NCBI RefSeq assembly: GCF_000244915.1
Contig: NZ_CM001442.1
Location: 3,844,001 to 3,908,000, forward strand
Direction of reading: 5' to 3'
Length of the DNA stretch: 64,000 nucleotides
Source: Bradyrhizobium sp. WSM471
GTDB lineage: Bacteria; Pseudomonadota; Alphaproteobacteria; Rhizobiales; Xanthobacteraceae
The first letter of the stretch is position 1. Each line of letters begins with the position of its first letter. The notes below the pieces were generated by a model. It did not search any database and was not told where the DNA came from. It saw only the letters and a program-made list of their open reading frames with translations. Positions 1-9,226 of the stretch are shown here, piece by piece. The position numbers were made by a program, and so were the translations under genes.

Positions 1-395
1 TTACGGATGCGATGAAGGCGAAGAAGCTGAAGGAAGCGCTTCAGCAGATGTCGGAAGAGGGTGTTGTGCAGGTGTTCCGCCCGCGCGACGGCGCGCCCGC
101 GCTGGTCGGCGTCGTCGGCGCGCTCCAGCTCGACGTGCTCAAGGCGCGGCTGGATGCGGAATATTCCCTGCCGGTCGAATTCGAGGTCAGCGAGTTCCAG
201 CTCGCGCGCTGGGTCTCGTCGGACGACCGCAAGAAGCTCGACACCTTCATCGCGGCCAACACCTCCAGCATCGCCGACGATGTCGACGGCGATCCCGTCT
301 ATCTGGCGCGGAACGAGTTCTATCTCGGCTACACCAGGGAACGGGCCGAGGGCATCGAGTTCACCAACGTCAAGGACGTCAAGAAGAAGGGGTAG
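1..395 (+). CDS. prfC: Peptide chain release factor 3, C-terminal part (cut by window edge)
   Basis: Open from the window edge (in-frame codons begin at base 3) to TAG at 393-395, so only about the last 130 residues are present. The visible stretch matches the C-terminal domain of RF3, the GTPase that recycles RF1/RF2 from the ribosome after peptide release. Diagnostic segments are 'SEEGVVQVFRP', 'VGVVGALQLDVLKARL' and 'ARWVSSDDRKKLDTF', which align closely with the end of E. coli PrfC from memory. The GTPase domain lies upstream of the window. The first ATG at 12 is internal, not a start. No partner gene follows; an intergenic repeat begins 21 bases after the stop. Confidence 0.9.
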   Translation, partial: TDAMKAKKLKEALQQMSEEGVVQVFRPRDGAPALVGVVGALQLDVLKARLDAEYSLPVEFEVSEFQLARWVSSDDRKKLDTFIAANTSSIADDVDGDPVYLARNEFYLGYTRERAEGIEFTNVKDVKKKG

Positions 396-415
396 GGGCG
401 TTCCGCCCCACCGCG

Positions 416-520
416 GTCATGCCCGCGCAGGCGGGGCATCCAGTACGCCGCAGCCTCTCGGCTCAATCACAATCGCCTCTGGGATACTGGATCGTCCGGT
501 CGAGCCGGACGACGACACCG
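416..520. repeat. Intergenic repeat, 'GTCATGCCCGC' type
   Basis: The unit opens with GTCATGCCCGCGCAGGCGGG and a CATCCAGTAC motif and closes with ATACTGGATC and CCGGTCGAGCCGGACGACGAC, giving two arms around an internal hairpin. I recognise this layout from short dispersed repeats in Bradyrhizobium intergenic regions; that is recall, not a search. It fills the gap between prfC and the next gene. Confidence 0.6.
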
Positions 521-587
521 CGTGTACGCGCGAGCATGTGAACGCTTGCGGGCTTGACGGCTTCTCCGGCGATGCCACGTTCTGGTC

Positions 588-1166
588 ATGTGGCGCGGCA
601 TCCTTGTTTTCCTCCTGCTGGCGATCTCGACGATCGCCACGGACGCGCGGCCCCGGCAAATCAACCCCATTCCGTTTTCGCACGAGCCGTGCAGCGTCCT
701 CGATGGAAGGCCCTGCACGCCGTCCTATTGCAGCCCGCTCGAGCCTGGTCCCTGCATTCCCGAGATCGACTATCCCTACGGCCAGAACCTCCAGCTCACG
801 ATCCAAAGCGTACCGTCAGAGGCGGATCGCGCCAAATATCAAAAGCCGGATCACGATCTCGATACGATCGGCGATCTCTTCGCCGAGCTGCGCACTTGCT
901 GGTCGCCGCCAACGGACAATGCCCGCGCGGGCATGCAGATCGCCGTGCGCTTCAGCTTCAACAAGTCGGGCGGCCTGATCGGCCCGCCGCGCCTGACCTT
1001 TGCGACCGCGGGCGTGCCCCCCGAGACGAGAACCACCTATCTCAATGCGATCAATTCATCGTTGAACGCCTGCCTGCCGCTGAAATTCACCGGGGGTCTT
1101 GGCGGTGCCCTCGCCGGGCGGCCGATCGCGATCCGGTATGTCGACAATCGGACCTTGGGAAAATAA
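588..1166 (+). CDS. Secreted protein with TonB-C-like C-terminal region
   Basis: 192 residues. The N-terminus (about residues 1-20: MWRGILVFLLLAISTIATDA) is a signal peptide. A Cys/Pro-rich stretch follows (residues ~30-60, with Cys in 'PCSVLDGRPCTPSYCSP'). The last ~80 residues, with 'MQIAVRFSFNKSGGLIGPPR' and a Cys-containing 'NACLPLKF', have the spacing of a TonB-C-type fold as in TonB or TolA C-termini. A periplasmic or envelope role follows from that; no specific function is claimed. The ATG sits soon after the preceding repeat and has no strong ribosome-binding site, so the start is only moderately certain. It stands alone between two repeats. Confidence 0.65.
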   Translation: MWRGILVFLLLAISTIATDARPRQINPIPFSHEPCSVLDGRPCTPSYCSPLEPGPCIPEIDYPYGQNLQLTIQSVPSEADRAKYQKPDHDLDTIGDLFAELRTCWSPPTDNARAGMQIAVRFSFNKSGGLIGPPRLTFATAGVPPETRTTYLNAINSSLNACLPLKFTGGLGGALAGRPIAIRYVDNRTLGK

Positions 1167-1184
1167 CAGCCGGGACATCTCTAT

Positions 1185-1326
1185 CCCCTCATCCTGAGGA
1201 GCGCGTTCTTACGCGCGTCTCGAAGGATGCAGGCCGCGCTGTTGCAGCAGCCGGGCCTGCATGGTTCTCGCGGCGATGCGAAGCATCGTCCGCTGACGGC
1301 GCTTCGCGCCTCCTCACCATGAGGGG
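1185..1326. repeat. Intergenic repeat with CCCCTCAT/ATGAGGGG ends
   Basis: About 142 bases bounded by a perfect 8-base inverted repeat, CCCCTCAT (1185-1192) and ATGAGGGG (1319-1326). The left part reads CTCATCCTGAGGAG followed by CGTCTCGAAGGATG, a common Bradyrhizobium intergenic repeat family as I recall it. A diverged relative is at 44343-44473. Confidence 0.65.
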
Positions 1327-1395
1327 TGAGAGTTGCGACCCGCGGCCAATCGATGATAGGCCATGGGCTGGGGCGCTGGTTGAGGGGAGAATCTC

Positions 1396-1980
1396 GTGGG
1401 TCTGCTGGTTATGATCCTGGGGCTTGCGCTGTTTTTTGCGGCGCATGTGTTCACGACGAAACGCGAGGCGCGCGCGCAGGCCATCGCGAGACTGGGCGAG
1501 GGGACCTACAAAATCCTCTATTCGCTTGCCTCGCTCGCGGGGCTCGCGTTGATCATCTGGGGCTTCGCGCATTATCGCGCGACGGGCTGGATCGACGTCT
1601 GGTATCCACCGAAGGCGCTGAAGCACATCACGCTCGCACTGATGCTGCCCGCGGTCATCCTGGTGGTTGCGTCCTATCTGCGCGGCCGCATCTATGCGAC
1701 GCTGAAACATCCGATGCTGGCCGGCATCAAGCTGTGGGCGGCGGCGCATCTTCTGGCCAATGGCGATCTCGGCTCCATCATCCTGTTCGGCTCGTTCCTG
1801 GGCTGGGCGGTGTATGATCGCATTACGCTGAAGCGTCGGACTGATGGTGGCGGTCCGCCGATTCCGGTCGGCGGCGTCACCAACGATCTGATCGCGGTCG
1901 TGGTTGGAATCGTCGCTTATCTGGCGCTGGCGTTTGCGTTCCATCCCGTCGTCATCGGCGTTCCCGTGATGGGCGGCTAG
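1396..1980 (+). CDS. NnrU family integral membrane protein
   Basis: 194 residues with about five hydrophobic segments: residues 1-17, ~40-58, ~75-95, ~110-135 and ~165-190. It opens with a short membrane segment followed by 'ARLGEGTYKILYSLASLAGL' and has 'LKHPMLAGIKLWAAAHLLANG' in the middle, which matches the NnrU family. NnrU was named for genes near nitrite/nitric-oxide reductases, but many alphaproteobacteria carry it elsewhere, and no denitrification gene is seen here. GTG start chosen because GGGGAG lies about 8 bases upstream and it is the first codon of the hydrophobic segment. Function in the membrane is unknown. Confidence 0.85.
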   Translation: MGLLVMILGLALFFAAHVFTTKREARAQAIARLGEGTYKILYSLASLAGLALIIWGFAHYRATGWIDVWYPPKALKHITLALMLPAVILVVASYLRGRIYATLKHPMLAGIKLWAAAHLLANGDLGSIILFGSFLGWAVYDRITLKRRTDGGGPPIPVGGVTNDLIAVVVGIVAYLALAFAFHPVVIGVPVMGG

Positions 1981-2051
1981 CCGATCAGCACAAGACAAGA
2001 CGGCATGCCCATGCGCGGAAGATAACGAGAGCAACAAGCCAAGGCATTCCG

Positions 2052-3635
2052 ATGGACTGGTCGCATTCTCAGATCCCGCCCATGCGGTTCGAGGCGCGCT
2101 TCGGCGATCGGGTCGTGCCGGCATTTTGCGATCGGCCGTCGAGCCTGTGGGCGATGATTGCGGACGCCTGCGCCCGCAATCCCGACGGCGAAGCGCTGAT
2201 CTCAGGCCAGGTCCGGCTCAGCTGGCGGCAGGCCGCGGAGCAGGCTGCGCGGATCGCGGCGGGATTTCGCAAGCTCGGATTGCAGCGCGGCGATCGTGTC
2301 GCGATCCTGCTCGGCAACCGGGTCGAATTCCCGCTGCTGCTGTTTGCTGCCGCGCATGAGGGGCTCGTCACGGTGCTGCTCAGCACGCGGCAGCAGAAGC
2401 CGGAAATCGCCTATGTGCTCGCCGACTGCGGCGCAAAGATATTGATTTTCGAGGCGGCGCTCGCGGAACGGCTGCCGGATGTGCCCGAACTGGTCCACCG
2501 CATCGCTGTCGACGACGATCCGGCTTTGTCGCGTTTCGCTGTGCTGGCAGACAACGCACCGGCCTCGACACCGGTCGAGACGAGCGAGGAGGACACCGCC
2601 ATGATCCTCTACACCTCGGGCACGACAGGCAAGCCGAAGGGTGCGATGCTGGCCCATTGCAACATCGTCCATTCCTCGATGATCTTCGTGTCCTGCCTGC
2701 AATTGACGGCGGCCGACCGCTCGATCGCGGCGGTGCCGCTCGGCCACGTCACCGGTGTCGTCGCCAACATCACCACGATGATCTGCTGCGGTGGCGCGCT
2801 GATCATCATGCCGGAGTTCAAGGCCGGCGAATATCTCAAGCTCGCCGCGCGCGAGCGCGTCACCTACACGGTGATGGTGCCGGCGATGTACAATCTCTGC
2901 CTGCTCCAGCCGGATTTCGAGAGTTACGATCTATCGAGCTGGCGCATCGGCGGCTTTGGCGGCGCACCAATGCCGGTTGCCACCATCGAGAAGCTCAAGG
3001 CGATCATTCCCGGCCTCGAGCTGGCGAACTGCTACGGCGCGACCGAGACGACATCGCCGTCCACGATCATGCCGGGCAGCTTGACGGCAAGCCATATCGA
3101 CAGCGTCGGCCTGCCGTGTCCGGGTGCGCGCATCCTGGCGATGGACGCGGACGGACGCGAGCTGCCGCCTGGGGAAATCGGGGAGCTCTGGATCCAGAGT
3201 GCCTCCGTCATCAAGGGCTATTGGAACAATCCAAAAGCCACGGCCGAAAGCTTCACCAGCGGGTTCTGGCATTCCGGCGATCTCGGCTCGGTCGACGCGG
3301 AGGGATTTGTCCGGGTGTTCGACCGGCAGAAGGACATGATCAATCGCGGTGGCCTGAAGATCTATTCGGCCGAGGTCGAATCCGTGCTGGCCGGCCACCC
3401 GGCCGTGGTCGAGAGCGCGGTCGTCGCCAAGGCGTGTCCGGTGCTGGGCGAGCGCGTTCACGCCGTGGTGGTGGCGCGCGCACCGGTGGATAGCGAGTCC
3501 TTGCGGGCCTGGTGCGCGGAGCGGCTGTCCGACTACAAAGTCCCGGAGACCATGGTGATCACCGCGGAGCCCTTGCCGCGCAATGCCAATGGCAAGGTGC
3601 TGAAGCGGCAGCTGCGGGAGCTGTTGGGGACCTGA
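2052..3635 (+). CDS. Class I adenylate-forming acyl-CoA synthetase (ligase)
   Basis: 527 residues, normal length for the ANL superfamily. Activates a carboxylic acid with ATP to an acyl-AMP and passes it to CoA. The P-loop 'TSGTTGKPKG' is at residues 188-197, the A5 motif 'YGATET' at 328-333, the 'SGD' of A7 at 408-410 and the hinge region 'FDRQKDMINRGG' soon after. The catalytic lysine of A10 (in 'NANGKVLKR') is about K515, so all core elements are intact. The substrate cannot be read from sequence; medium- or long-chain fatty or aromatic acids are possible. Monocistronic as far as visible, 71 bases after the NnrU gene. Confidence 0.85.
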   Translation: MDWSHSQIPPMRFEARFGDRVVPAFCDRPSSLWAMIADACARNPDGEALISGQVRLSWRQAAEQAARIAAGFRKLGLQRGDRVAILLGNRVEFPLLLFAAAHEGLVTVLLSTRQQKPEIAYVLADCGAKILIFEAALAERLPDVPELVHRIAVDDDPALSRFAVLADNAPASTPVETSEEDTAMILYTSGTTGKPKGAMLAHCNIVHSSMIFVSCLQLTAADRSIAAVPLGHVTGVVANITTMICCGGALIIMPEFKAGEYLKLAARERVTYTVMVPAMYNLCLLQPDFESYDLSSWRIGGFGGAPMPVATIEKLKAIIPGLELANCYGATETTSPSTIMPGSLTASHIDSVGLPCPGARILAMDADGRELPPGEIGELWIQSASVIKGYWNNPKATAESFTSGFWHSGDLGSVDAEGFVRVFDRQKDMINRGGLKIYSAEVESVLAGHPAVVESAVVAKACPVLGERVHAVVVARAPVDSESLRAWCAERLSDYKVPETMVITAEPLPRNANGKVLKRQLRELLGT

Positions 3636-3803
3636 CCCGAGGAGGCGGTCTCTCCGGGCTGTCCCGGGTGGTTAACGCCTTGATCGGGCTCGCTTTGCCT
3701 TGCCACCGCCATATCGTTAGGGTACCTCGCCGCCACGTGGGGACGGGATTCCTGACGCGAACGCTTTGGCGCGCGCACCCGGACGGGCATGGGATAAGCA
3801 TAA

Positions 3804-4457
3804 GTGTCTGAATTATTTGACGAAGTCGACGAGGAAGTACGTCGCGAACAGCTCAAGAAGCTGTGGGACAAGTATTCAATTTTGTTCATCGCCCTGATGG
3901 TGCTGATCGTCGCCGCCGTGGGTGGCTGGCGCGGTTACCAATATCTGGAGGCCAAGAAGGCTGCCGAGGCCGGTGCCGCCTTCGAGAAGGCCGCCGAAAT
4001 GTCCGATCAGGACAAGCATGCGGAGGCCGAAGCGGCCTTCACCGAGCTCGCTGCAAAGGCTCCATCGGGCTATCGCACTCTGGCGCGGCTGCGTGCCGCG
4101 GCCGAGGCGGCGGCCCGCGATCGCAAGGCGGGCGCCAAGCTGTATGACGACATCGCCGCCGACCGCAGCGTAGGCGGCGAGTGGCAGGATCTGGCAAAGA
4201 TTCGCGCGGCCGGTCTCCTGCTCGACAGCGCCGGCTATGCCGACATGCAGCAGCGGCTGGAAGCCTCCACCGCGCCTAAATCGACCTTCCGTCATACCGC
4301 CCGCGAGATGCTGGCGCTGTCGGCCTGGCGCAACAACGATATGACTGCCGCCCGCAAATGGCTCGACGCGATTGCCGAGGATGGCGAAACGCCGCCCGGC
4401 CTGCGCTCACGCGCCGAGGCGCTACAGGCCCTGCTGCCGCCCGTAGCGAAGAGCTGA
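3804..4457 (+). CDS. Tetratricopeptide-repeat membrane protein, YfgM-like
   Basis: 217 residues. A charged N-terminus ('DEVDEEVRREQLKKLWDKY') precedes one transmembrane helix at about residues 26-46, then an Ala-rich helical region with TPR-like repeats (~55-215). This is the layout of the YfgM/ancillary SecYEG translocon family, in which the TPR domain lies in the periplasm. GTG start at 3804 is used because it yields exactly the conserved short cytoplasmic tail. It begins a run with the lipoprotein and der downstream, an arrangement known around der in many proteobacteria. Confidence 0.8.
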   Translation: MSELFDEVDEEVRREQLKKLWDKYSILFIALMVLIVAAVGGWRGYQYLEAKKAAEAGAAFEKAAEMSDQDKHAEAEAAFTELAAKAPSGYRTLARLRAAAEAAARDRKAGAKLYDDIAADRSVGGEWQDLAKIRAAGLLLDSAGYADMQQRLEASTAPKSTFRHTAREMLALSAWRNNDMTAARKWLDAIAEDGETPPGLRSRAEALQALLPPVAKS

Positions 4458-4483
4458 GCCGAGAGCTGAGACGAGATACCGAC

Positions 4484-5035
4484 ATGCGCCGCACGCCACG
4501 CTTGATCGCAGCCGCCGTCCTGATCGCCTTCACGGGCGTCCTGGGCGGTTGCTCCAGCTTCGATCCGAGCGACATGCTCGACTTCCTCGATACCAAGAAG
4601 AAGCTGCCGGGCGACCGCAAGCTGGTGTTCCCGGAAGGCGTGCCCGGCCTCGAGCAGGGCGTTCCGAAGGATATGTACAAGGGCGCACAGCAACAGCCCG
4701 ATCCGAACGGACCCGCCGTCGCGGCTCTGCCCACCGAGCCTCCGCCCGAGCCGGCCAAGCCCGCGAAGGGTGCCAAGGCGAACAAGACCAGGCAGCCGGC
4801 CAGCGCGGCCGTCGCGCCGGCTGAGGCGCCCGCCGGGGAAGTCGATGGCGAGGCCCAACCCGAGGCCGCGCCGCCCGCGGCCACTCCGCCGCCCAGGCAG
4901 AAGATCGTGCGCAAGCGCACCACCGCGCCGCCGCCCGATCAACCCGTCCAGCAGGCGCAACCGACCCAGACCACCCAGCAGCAAACGCAGGGCGCCTTCC
5001 CGGCGCCGATGCCGAGCGGCAGCTTCTCGCGCTAA
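4484..5035 (+). CDS. Small proline/alanine-rich lipoprotein encoded before der
   Basis: 183 residues from ATG 4484, which is 26 bases after the TPR gene; the longer open frame upstream overlaps that gene and is not used. A signal peptide ends in the lipobox LGGC with the lipidated Cys at 23. Residues ~40-67 ('KKLPGDRKLVFPEGVPGLEQ') form a conserved-looking block, and the rest is a low-complexity Pro/Ala/Gln tail. In many proteobacteria this slot before der holds the beta-propeller lipoprotein BamB; here there is no propeller. It may be a BamB-locus derivative keeping only the N-terminal segment; the role is unknown. Confidence 0.75.
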   Translation: MRRTPRLIAAAVLIAFTGVLGGCSSFDPSDMLDFLDTKKKLPGDRKLVFPEGVPGLEQGVPKDMYKGAQQQPDPNGPAVAALPTEPPPEPAKPAKGAKANKTRQPASAAVAPAEAPAGEVDGEAQPEAAPPAATPPPRQKIVRKRTTAPPPDQPVQQAQPTQTTQQQTQGAFPAPMPSGSFSR

Positions 5036-5083
5036 TTTTTCATTTCATTGACAGGCGCGGCTCCGGCAGCGCACGAATGACCC

Positions 5084-6466
5084 ATGTCCTTTAAGATTGC
5101 CATTATCGGCCGACCCAATGTCGGCAAGTCGACGCTGTTCAACCGCCTGGTTGGGCAGAAGCTCGCGCTTGTCGATGACCTGCCCGGGGTCACCCGTGAC
5201 CGCCGCGAGGGCGAGGCCAGGCTCGGCGATCTCGACTTCACGATCATCGATACCGCCGGCCTCGATGAGGGCGCCAAGGGCTCGCTGACCGCCCGCATGC
5301 AGGAGCAGACGGAGGCCGCGATCGCACAGGCCGACGCGCTGTTCTTCGTGATCGATGCCCGCATGGGCCTCACACCCAACGATAGCGCCTTCGCCGAGTT
5401 CGCCCGCAAGGCCAACAAGCCGGTGCTGCTCGTCGCCAACAAGAGCGAAGGCAAGCATGGCGATGCCGGCGCGATGGAGGCTTTCGCGCTCGGCCTCGGC
5501 GATCCCATCCAGATCTCGGCCGAGCACGGCGAGGGCCTGGGTGAGCTCTATGACGCGCTGAGAGAGCTGATGCCGGAGCCCGTCGAGGAGGACGACGTCG
5601 AGGACGACGAGCCGCTGACGGAGGAAGAGGCGGCCACGCGTCCGATCCGGGTCGCGATCGTCGGCCGGCCCAACGCCGGCAAGTCGACGATGATCAATCA
5701 TCTGCTCGGCGAGGAGCGCCTGCTGACGAGCCCGGAGGCCGGCACCACGCGCGATTCCATCGCAGTCGAGATCAACTGGAAGGGCCGCGAGTTTCGCGTG
5801 TTCGACACCGCAGGCCTGCGCCGGCGCTCGCGGATCGAGGAGAAGCTCGAAAAGCTCTCGGTCGCCGACGCACTGCGCGCGGTGCGCTTTGCCGAAGTCG
5901 TCGTGATGATGATGGATGCGCAGAACCGCTTCGAGGAGCAGGATCTTCGCATCGCCGACCTGATCGAGCGCGAGGGTCGCGCTGTCGTGCTCGCCGTCAA
6001 CAAATGGGACCTGATGGAGAGCAAGGGTGGCGGTGCGATCTCGAACCTGCGCCGCGATGCCGATCACTTGCTGCCGCAGATCAAGGGTGTGCCGATCGTC
6101 GCCGTCTCCGGCTTGATGGGCGAGGGCATCGACCGATTGATGCAGGCGATCCAGGATGCGTATGCGCTTTGGAACAGGCGTGTGTCGACCGCGGCGCTGA
6201 ACCGCTGGTTCGAGGAGGCGGTCCAGGCGAATCCGCCGCCCGCCGTGTCCGGACGACGGCTGAAGCTGAATTACATCACGCAGACCAAGGCCCGCCCGCC
6301 GAGCTTCGTGCTGTTCTGCTCGCGTGCGGACGCGGTGCCGCAGTCCTATCTGCGCTATCTCACCAATTCGCTGCGTGAGGCCTTCGAGCTGCCCGGTACG
6401 CCGGTGCGTATCACCCTGCGCGAGAAGGCCAATCCGTTCGCCCATAAGCGCAAGCGGCCGTCGTGA
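5084..6466 (+). CDS. der: Ribosome-assembly GTPase Der (EngA)
   Basis: 460 residues, standard for Der, a double-GTPase needed for 50S subunit maturation. The first P-loop 'GRPNVGKST' is at residues 8-16 and the second 'GRPNAGKST' at 194-202. Each domain has a DxxG element ('DTAGLD' and 'DTAGLR') and an NKxD-type motif ('NKSE', a variant, in domain 1; 'NKWD' in domain 2). An acidic linker (~165-185) joins the domains and a KH-like C-terminal domain ends in 'NPFAHKRK'. The NKSE variant is common in first domains of Der. Its stop overlaps the next gene's GTG by 4 bases. Confidence 0.97.
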   Translation: MSFKIAIIGRPNVGKSTLFNRLVGQKLALVDDLPGVTRDRREGEARLGDLDFTIIDTAGLDEGAKGSLTARMQEQTEAAIAQADALFFVIDARMGLTPNDSAFAEFARKANKPVLLVANKSEGKHGDAGAMEAFALGLGDPIQISAEHGEGLGELYDALRELMPEPVEEDDVEDDEPLTEEEAATRPIRVAIVGRPNAGKSTMINHLLGEERLLTSPEAGTTRDSIAVEINWKGREFRVFDTAGLRRRSRIEEKLEKLSVADALRAVRFAEVVVMMMDAQNRFEEQDLRIADLIEREGRAVVLAVNKWDLMESKGGGAISNLRRDADHLLPQIKGVPIVAVSGLMGEGIDRLMQAIQDAYALWNRRVSTAALNRWFEEAVQANPPPAVSGRRLKLNYITQTKARPPSFVLFCSRADAVPQSYLRYLTNSLREAFELPGTPVRITLREKANPFAHKRKRPS

Positions 6467-7719
6467 GCAATGACGCCGGCGAGGCGATGGCGCAGGGCGC
6501 AGCGCCAGTCCGGCGCGGTGCGGTCGCCTTCATCTTCGTCACCATCCTGCTCGACATGCTCGCGCTCGGCGTGATCATGCCGATCCTGCCGAAACTGATC
6601 GAGAGCTTCGTCGACAACGACACGGCGCATGCGGCCCGCATCTTCGGTCTGTTCGGCACCGCCTGGGCGCTGATGCAGTTCGTGTTCTCGCCGGTGCTCG
6701 GCGCGCTGTCGGATCGCTTCGGGCGGCGGCCGGTGGTGCTGCTGTCGAATTTCGGGCTCGCGGCCGACTATGTGCTGATGGCGCTGGCGCCGTCGCTGGT
6801 CTGGCTGTTTGTCGGCCGCGTCATCTCGGGCATCACCTCGGCCAGCATCTCGACCGCCTTTGCCTATATTGCCGACATCACGCCGCCGGAGCGGCGCGCA
6901 GCGGTGTTCGGCAGGATTGGCGCTGCCTTCGGCGCCGGCTTCGTGCTGGGCCCGGCGCTGGGCGGCCTGCTCGGCGATATCGATCCGCGCCTGCCGTTCT
7001 GGGCCTCGGCGGCCTTAAGCTTCGCCAATGCGCTCTATGGGCTCTTTGTCCTGCCGGAATCGCTGGCGCCGGACAAGCGCGCGCCGTTCCGCTGGAGGAG
7101 CGCCAATCCGCTCGGAGCGCTCCGCCTACTGCGTTCCAACGCGGTCCTCGCTGCGCTGTCTGTCGTCAACTTCATCGCGCAGGTCGCGCATGTCGTGCTT
7201 CCCTCGACCTTCGTGCTCTATGCCACCTATCGCTACGGCTGGGATTCGAAAACCGTGGGATTGACGCTGGCGATGGTCGGCATCTGCGCCATGGTGGTGC
7301 AGGGGCTCGCGATCGGCCCGATCGTGCGCGTGTTCGGCGAGCGCAACGCGTTGTTGATGGGCCTGTGCTGTGGTGCGGTCGGCTTCGTGATCTTCGGCGC
7401 GGCGCCGACCGGGCCGCTGTTCTGGCTCGGCATTCCCGTGATGTCGCTGTGGGGCATTTCGGGCGCCGCCATGCAATCGCTGATGACGCGGCTGGTCGCG
7501 CCCGATCAGCAGGGCCAGTTGCAGGGCGCGACCGCGAGCGTGCAGAGCGTATCGCAGCTCGTCGGTCCGTTCCTGTTCACGCTGACGTTTTCATACTTCA
7601 TCGGCGCCAGCGCGCCGTGGCAGCTGCCCGGCGCGCCCTTCCTGCTCGCGGCGGTTTTGATGGTGGCGTGCGTGGCGATCGCGGTGCGGGCGCTGGGAGC
7701 GGCGAGATCAGAACCGTAG
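6463..7719 (+). CDS. MFS exporter of the TetA-like (TCR/Tet) drug:H+ antiporter family
   Basis: 418 residues with about 12 hydrophobic segments. The MFS motif A, '[13 protein letters not shown]', lies in the loop after helix 2, and '[19 protein letters not shown]' matches the antiporter motif C region in helix 5, which marks drug-efflux members such as TetA. The GTG start at 6463 overlaps der by 4 bases (GTGA), implying translational coupling, and is the only start that leaves a short N-terminal tail before helix 1. No TetR-type regulator is adjacent, so specificity and inducer are unknown. Confidence 0.85.
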   Translation: MSNDAGEAMAQGAAPVRRGAVAFIFVTILLDMLALGVIMPILPKLIESFVDNDTAHAARIFGLFGTAWALMQFVFSPVLGALSDRFGRRPVVLLSNFGLAADYVLMALAPSLVWLFVGRVISGITSASISTAFAYIADITPPERRAAVFGRIGAAFGAGFVLGPALGGLLGDIDPRLPFWASAALSFANALYGLFVLPESLAPDKRAPFRWRSANPLGALRLLRSNAVLAALSVVNFIAQVAHVVLPSTFVLYATYRYGWDSKTVGLTLAMVGICAMVVQGLAIGPIVRVFGERNALLMGLCCGAVGFVIFGAAPTGPLFWLGIPVMSLWGISGAAMQSLMTRLVAPDQQGQLQGATASVQSVSQLVGPFLFTLTFSYFIGASAPWQLPGAPFLLAAVLMVACVAIAVRALGAARSEP

Positions 7720-7828
7720 GGCGGATTAGCGAAGCGTAATCCGCCACCTTGTCCGAGGCGGGAGAAGAGGTGGGTTACGCCGTGCGGACTGCGCTTTGCG
7801 CAGCCGCAGAGCTAACCCACCCTGCGAC
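7716..7828. repeat. Paired-hairpin intergenic repeat
   Basis: Two perfect hairpins in tandem: GGCGGATTA/TAATCCGCC at about 7720-7745 and GGTGGGTTA/TAACCCACC at about 7769-7821. The second has an inner GCGCTTTGCGC-type stem. It lies between convergent genes (MFS, plus; binding protein, minus), so it may also act as a bidirectional transcription stop, though no long T-run is present. The hairpin motifs match a repeat family I know from Bradyrhizobium and relatives. Confidence 0.6.
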
Positions 7829-7831
7829 TTC

Positions 7832-9058
7832 TTACTTCTTCACCAGCGGGCACTCGCTGTCCTTGAGCGGCTTGGCCGCGTCTTCCGCCGCGATCGTGGC
7901 GATCTGCTTGTAGTAGTCCCACGGTCCCTTCGATTCTTCCGGCTTCTTCACCTCGAACAGATAGGCCGGGATGAGGCGGCGCCCGTCCGCGCGCAACGGG
8001 CCCTTGCCGAACAGCGGATCGTCGGTCGGAAGCTCCTTCATTTTGGCGACGACCTTGGCACCGTCATGCGGGTTGCCGCCGAGCGCGTCCATCGCCTTGA
8101 GATAATGCAGCACCATCGCGTAATTGCCGGCCTGCGTCATGGAGGGCATCGCATTCTTGTTGGCCAGCGCCGAGAAGCGCTTCGACCAGGCGCGGGTCTG
8201 GTCGTTCATGTCCCAGTAGAAGGATTCCGTGAAGGTCAGCCCCTGGGCGGTCTTCAGACCCAGAGAATGCACGTCATTGATGAACAGCAGCAGCGCCGCA
8301 AGCTTCTGCCCACCCTGTACAATGCCGAACTCCGCGGCCTGCTTGATCGCGTTGGTGGTGTCGCCGCCGGCGTTGGCGAGACCGACGATCTTCGCTTTCG
8401 ACGACTGGGCCTGCAGCAGGAAGGAGGAGAAGTCGGCCGTGTTGAGCGGATGCTTGACGCCTCCGAGCACCTTGCCGCCGTTGGCGGTGACGACGGCGCT
8501 GGTATCGCGCTCCAACGCATGTCCGAACGCGTAGTCGGCGGTGAGGAAGAACCAGCTGTCGCCGCCGGCCTTGGTCAACGCCTTGCCGGTACCGTTGGCG
8601 AGCATGTAGGTGTCGTAGGTATAGGAGATCGTGTTCGGTGTGCAGGCCTTACCCGTGAGATCCGCGGTGGCGGCGCCCGAATTGAGCAGGACCGCATTCT
8701 TCTCCTTGACGAGGTTGCTCACCGCGAGCGCCACGCCGGAGCTCGGCGTGTCCGCGATCGCATCGACCTTGTCGTTGTCGATCCACTGACGGGCAATGTT
8801 GACGCCGACGTCGGGCTTGTTCTGATGGTCGCCGCTGATGACGTCGATCTTCCAACCCTTCTTGAGCAGGCCGGAATCCTCGACCGCCATCTTGATCGCG
8901 ACCACGGAGTTCGGGCCGCCGATGTCGGCATAGAGGCTGGACATGTCGTTGAGCACGCCGATCTTGACGGTCTTGTCCTGGGCGAAGGCGGATGTGGCAA
9001 AACCGAAGGCGGCACAGGCCAGAAGGGCCGCAGAGCGGCGCGCGAACGTCGTCGTCAT
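7832..9058 (-). CDS. ABC transporter substrate-binding protein, branched-chain amino acid type (LivK-like)
   Basis: 408 residues. Signal peptide at about residues 1-26, then 'KTVKIGVLNDMSSLYADIGG', the usual start of periplasmic binding proteins of the Leu/Ile/Val family (type 1 fold). It would bind an amino acid, urea/amide or aromatic acid in the periplasm and hand it to a permease. No permease or ATPase gene adjoins it, as is often seen for the many orphan LivK-like genes of Bradyrhizobium. The start has GGAGGAAA about 7 bases upstream. The ligand is not predictable. Confidence 0.88.
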   Translation of the reverse strand: MTTTFARRSAALLACAAFGFATSAFAQDKTVKIGVLNDMSSLYADIGGPNSVVAIKMAVEDSGLLKKGWKIDVISGDHQNKPDVGVNIARQWIDNDKVDAIADTPSSGVALAVSNLVKEKNAVLLNSGAATADLTGKACTPNTISYTYDTYMLANGTGKALTKAGGDSWFFLTADYAFGHALERDTSAVVTANGGKVLGGVKHPLNTADFSSFLLQAQSSKAKIVGLANAGGDTTNAIKQAAEFGIVQGGQKLAALLLFINDVHSLGLKTAQGLTFTESFYWDMNDQTRAWSKRFSALANKNAMPSMTQAGNYAMVLHYLKAMDALGGNPHDGAKVVAKMKELPTDDPLFGKGPLRADGRRLIPAYLFEVKKPEESKGPWDYYKQIATIAAEDAAKPLKDSECPLVKK

Positions 9059-9226
9059 AAAAGGTTTCCTCCATTGTCAAACATGCGGACGGCTCTCTTG
9101 AATGGGCCTTGTTCCGGCTGATGGCTCTACCGTGTCCCACGGCCGGCGGCAATGCGCCTAAAGCCGGATGAAGCTGCGTCGTAGCGTCATCCATCGGTTA
9201 ACTTTTGGGCAAAATGCGTCGAGACG

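Noticed and set aside
2202..2747. Minus-strand frames inside the acyl-CoA synthetase gene
   Set aside because: The plus frame has all ANL motifs; the others are shadows.
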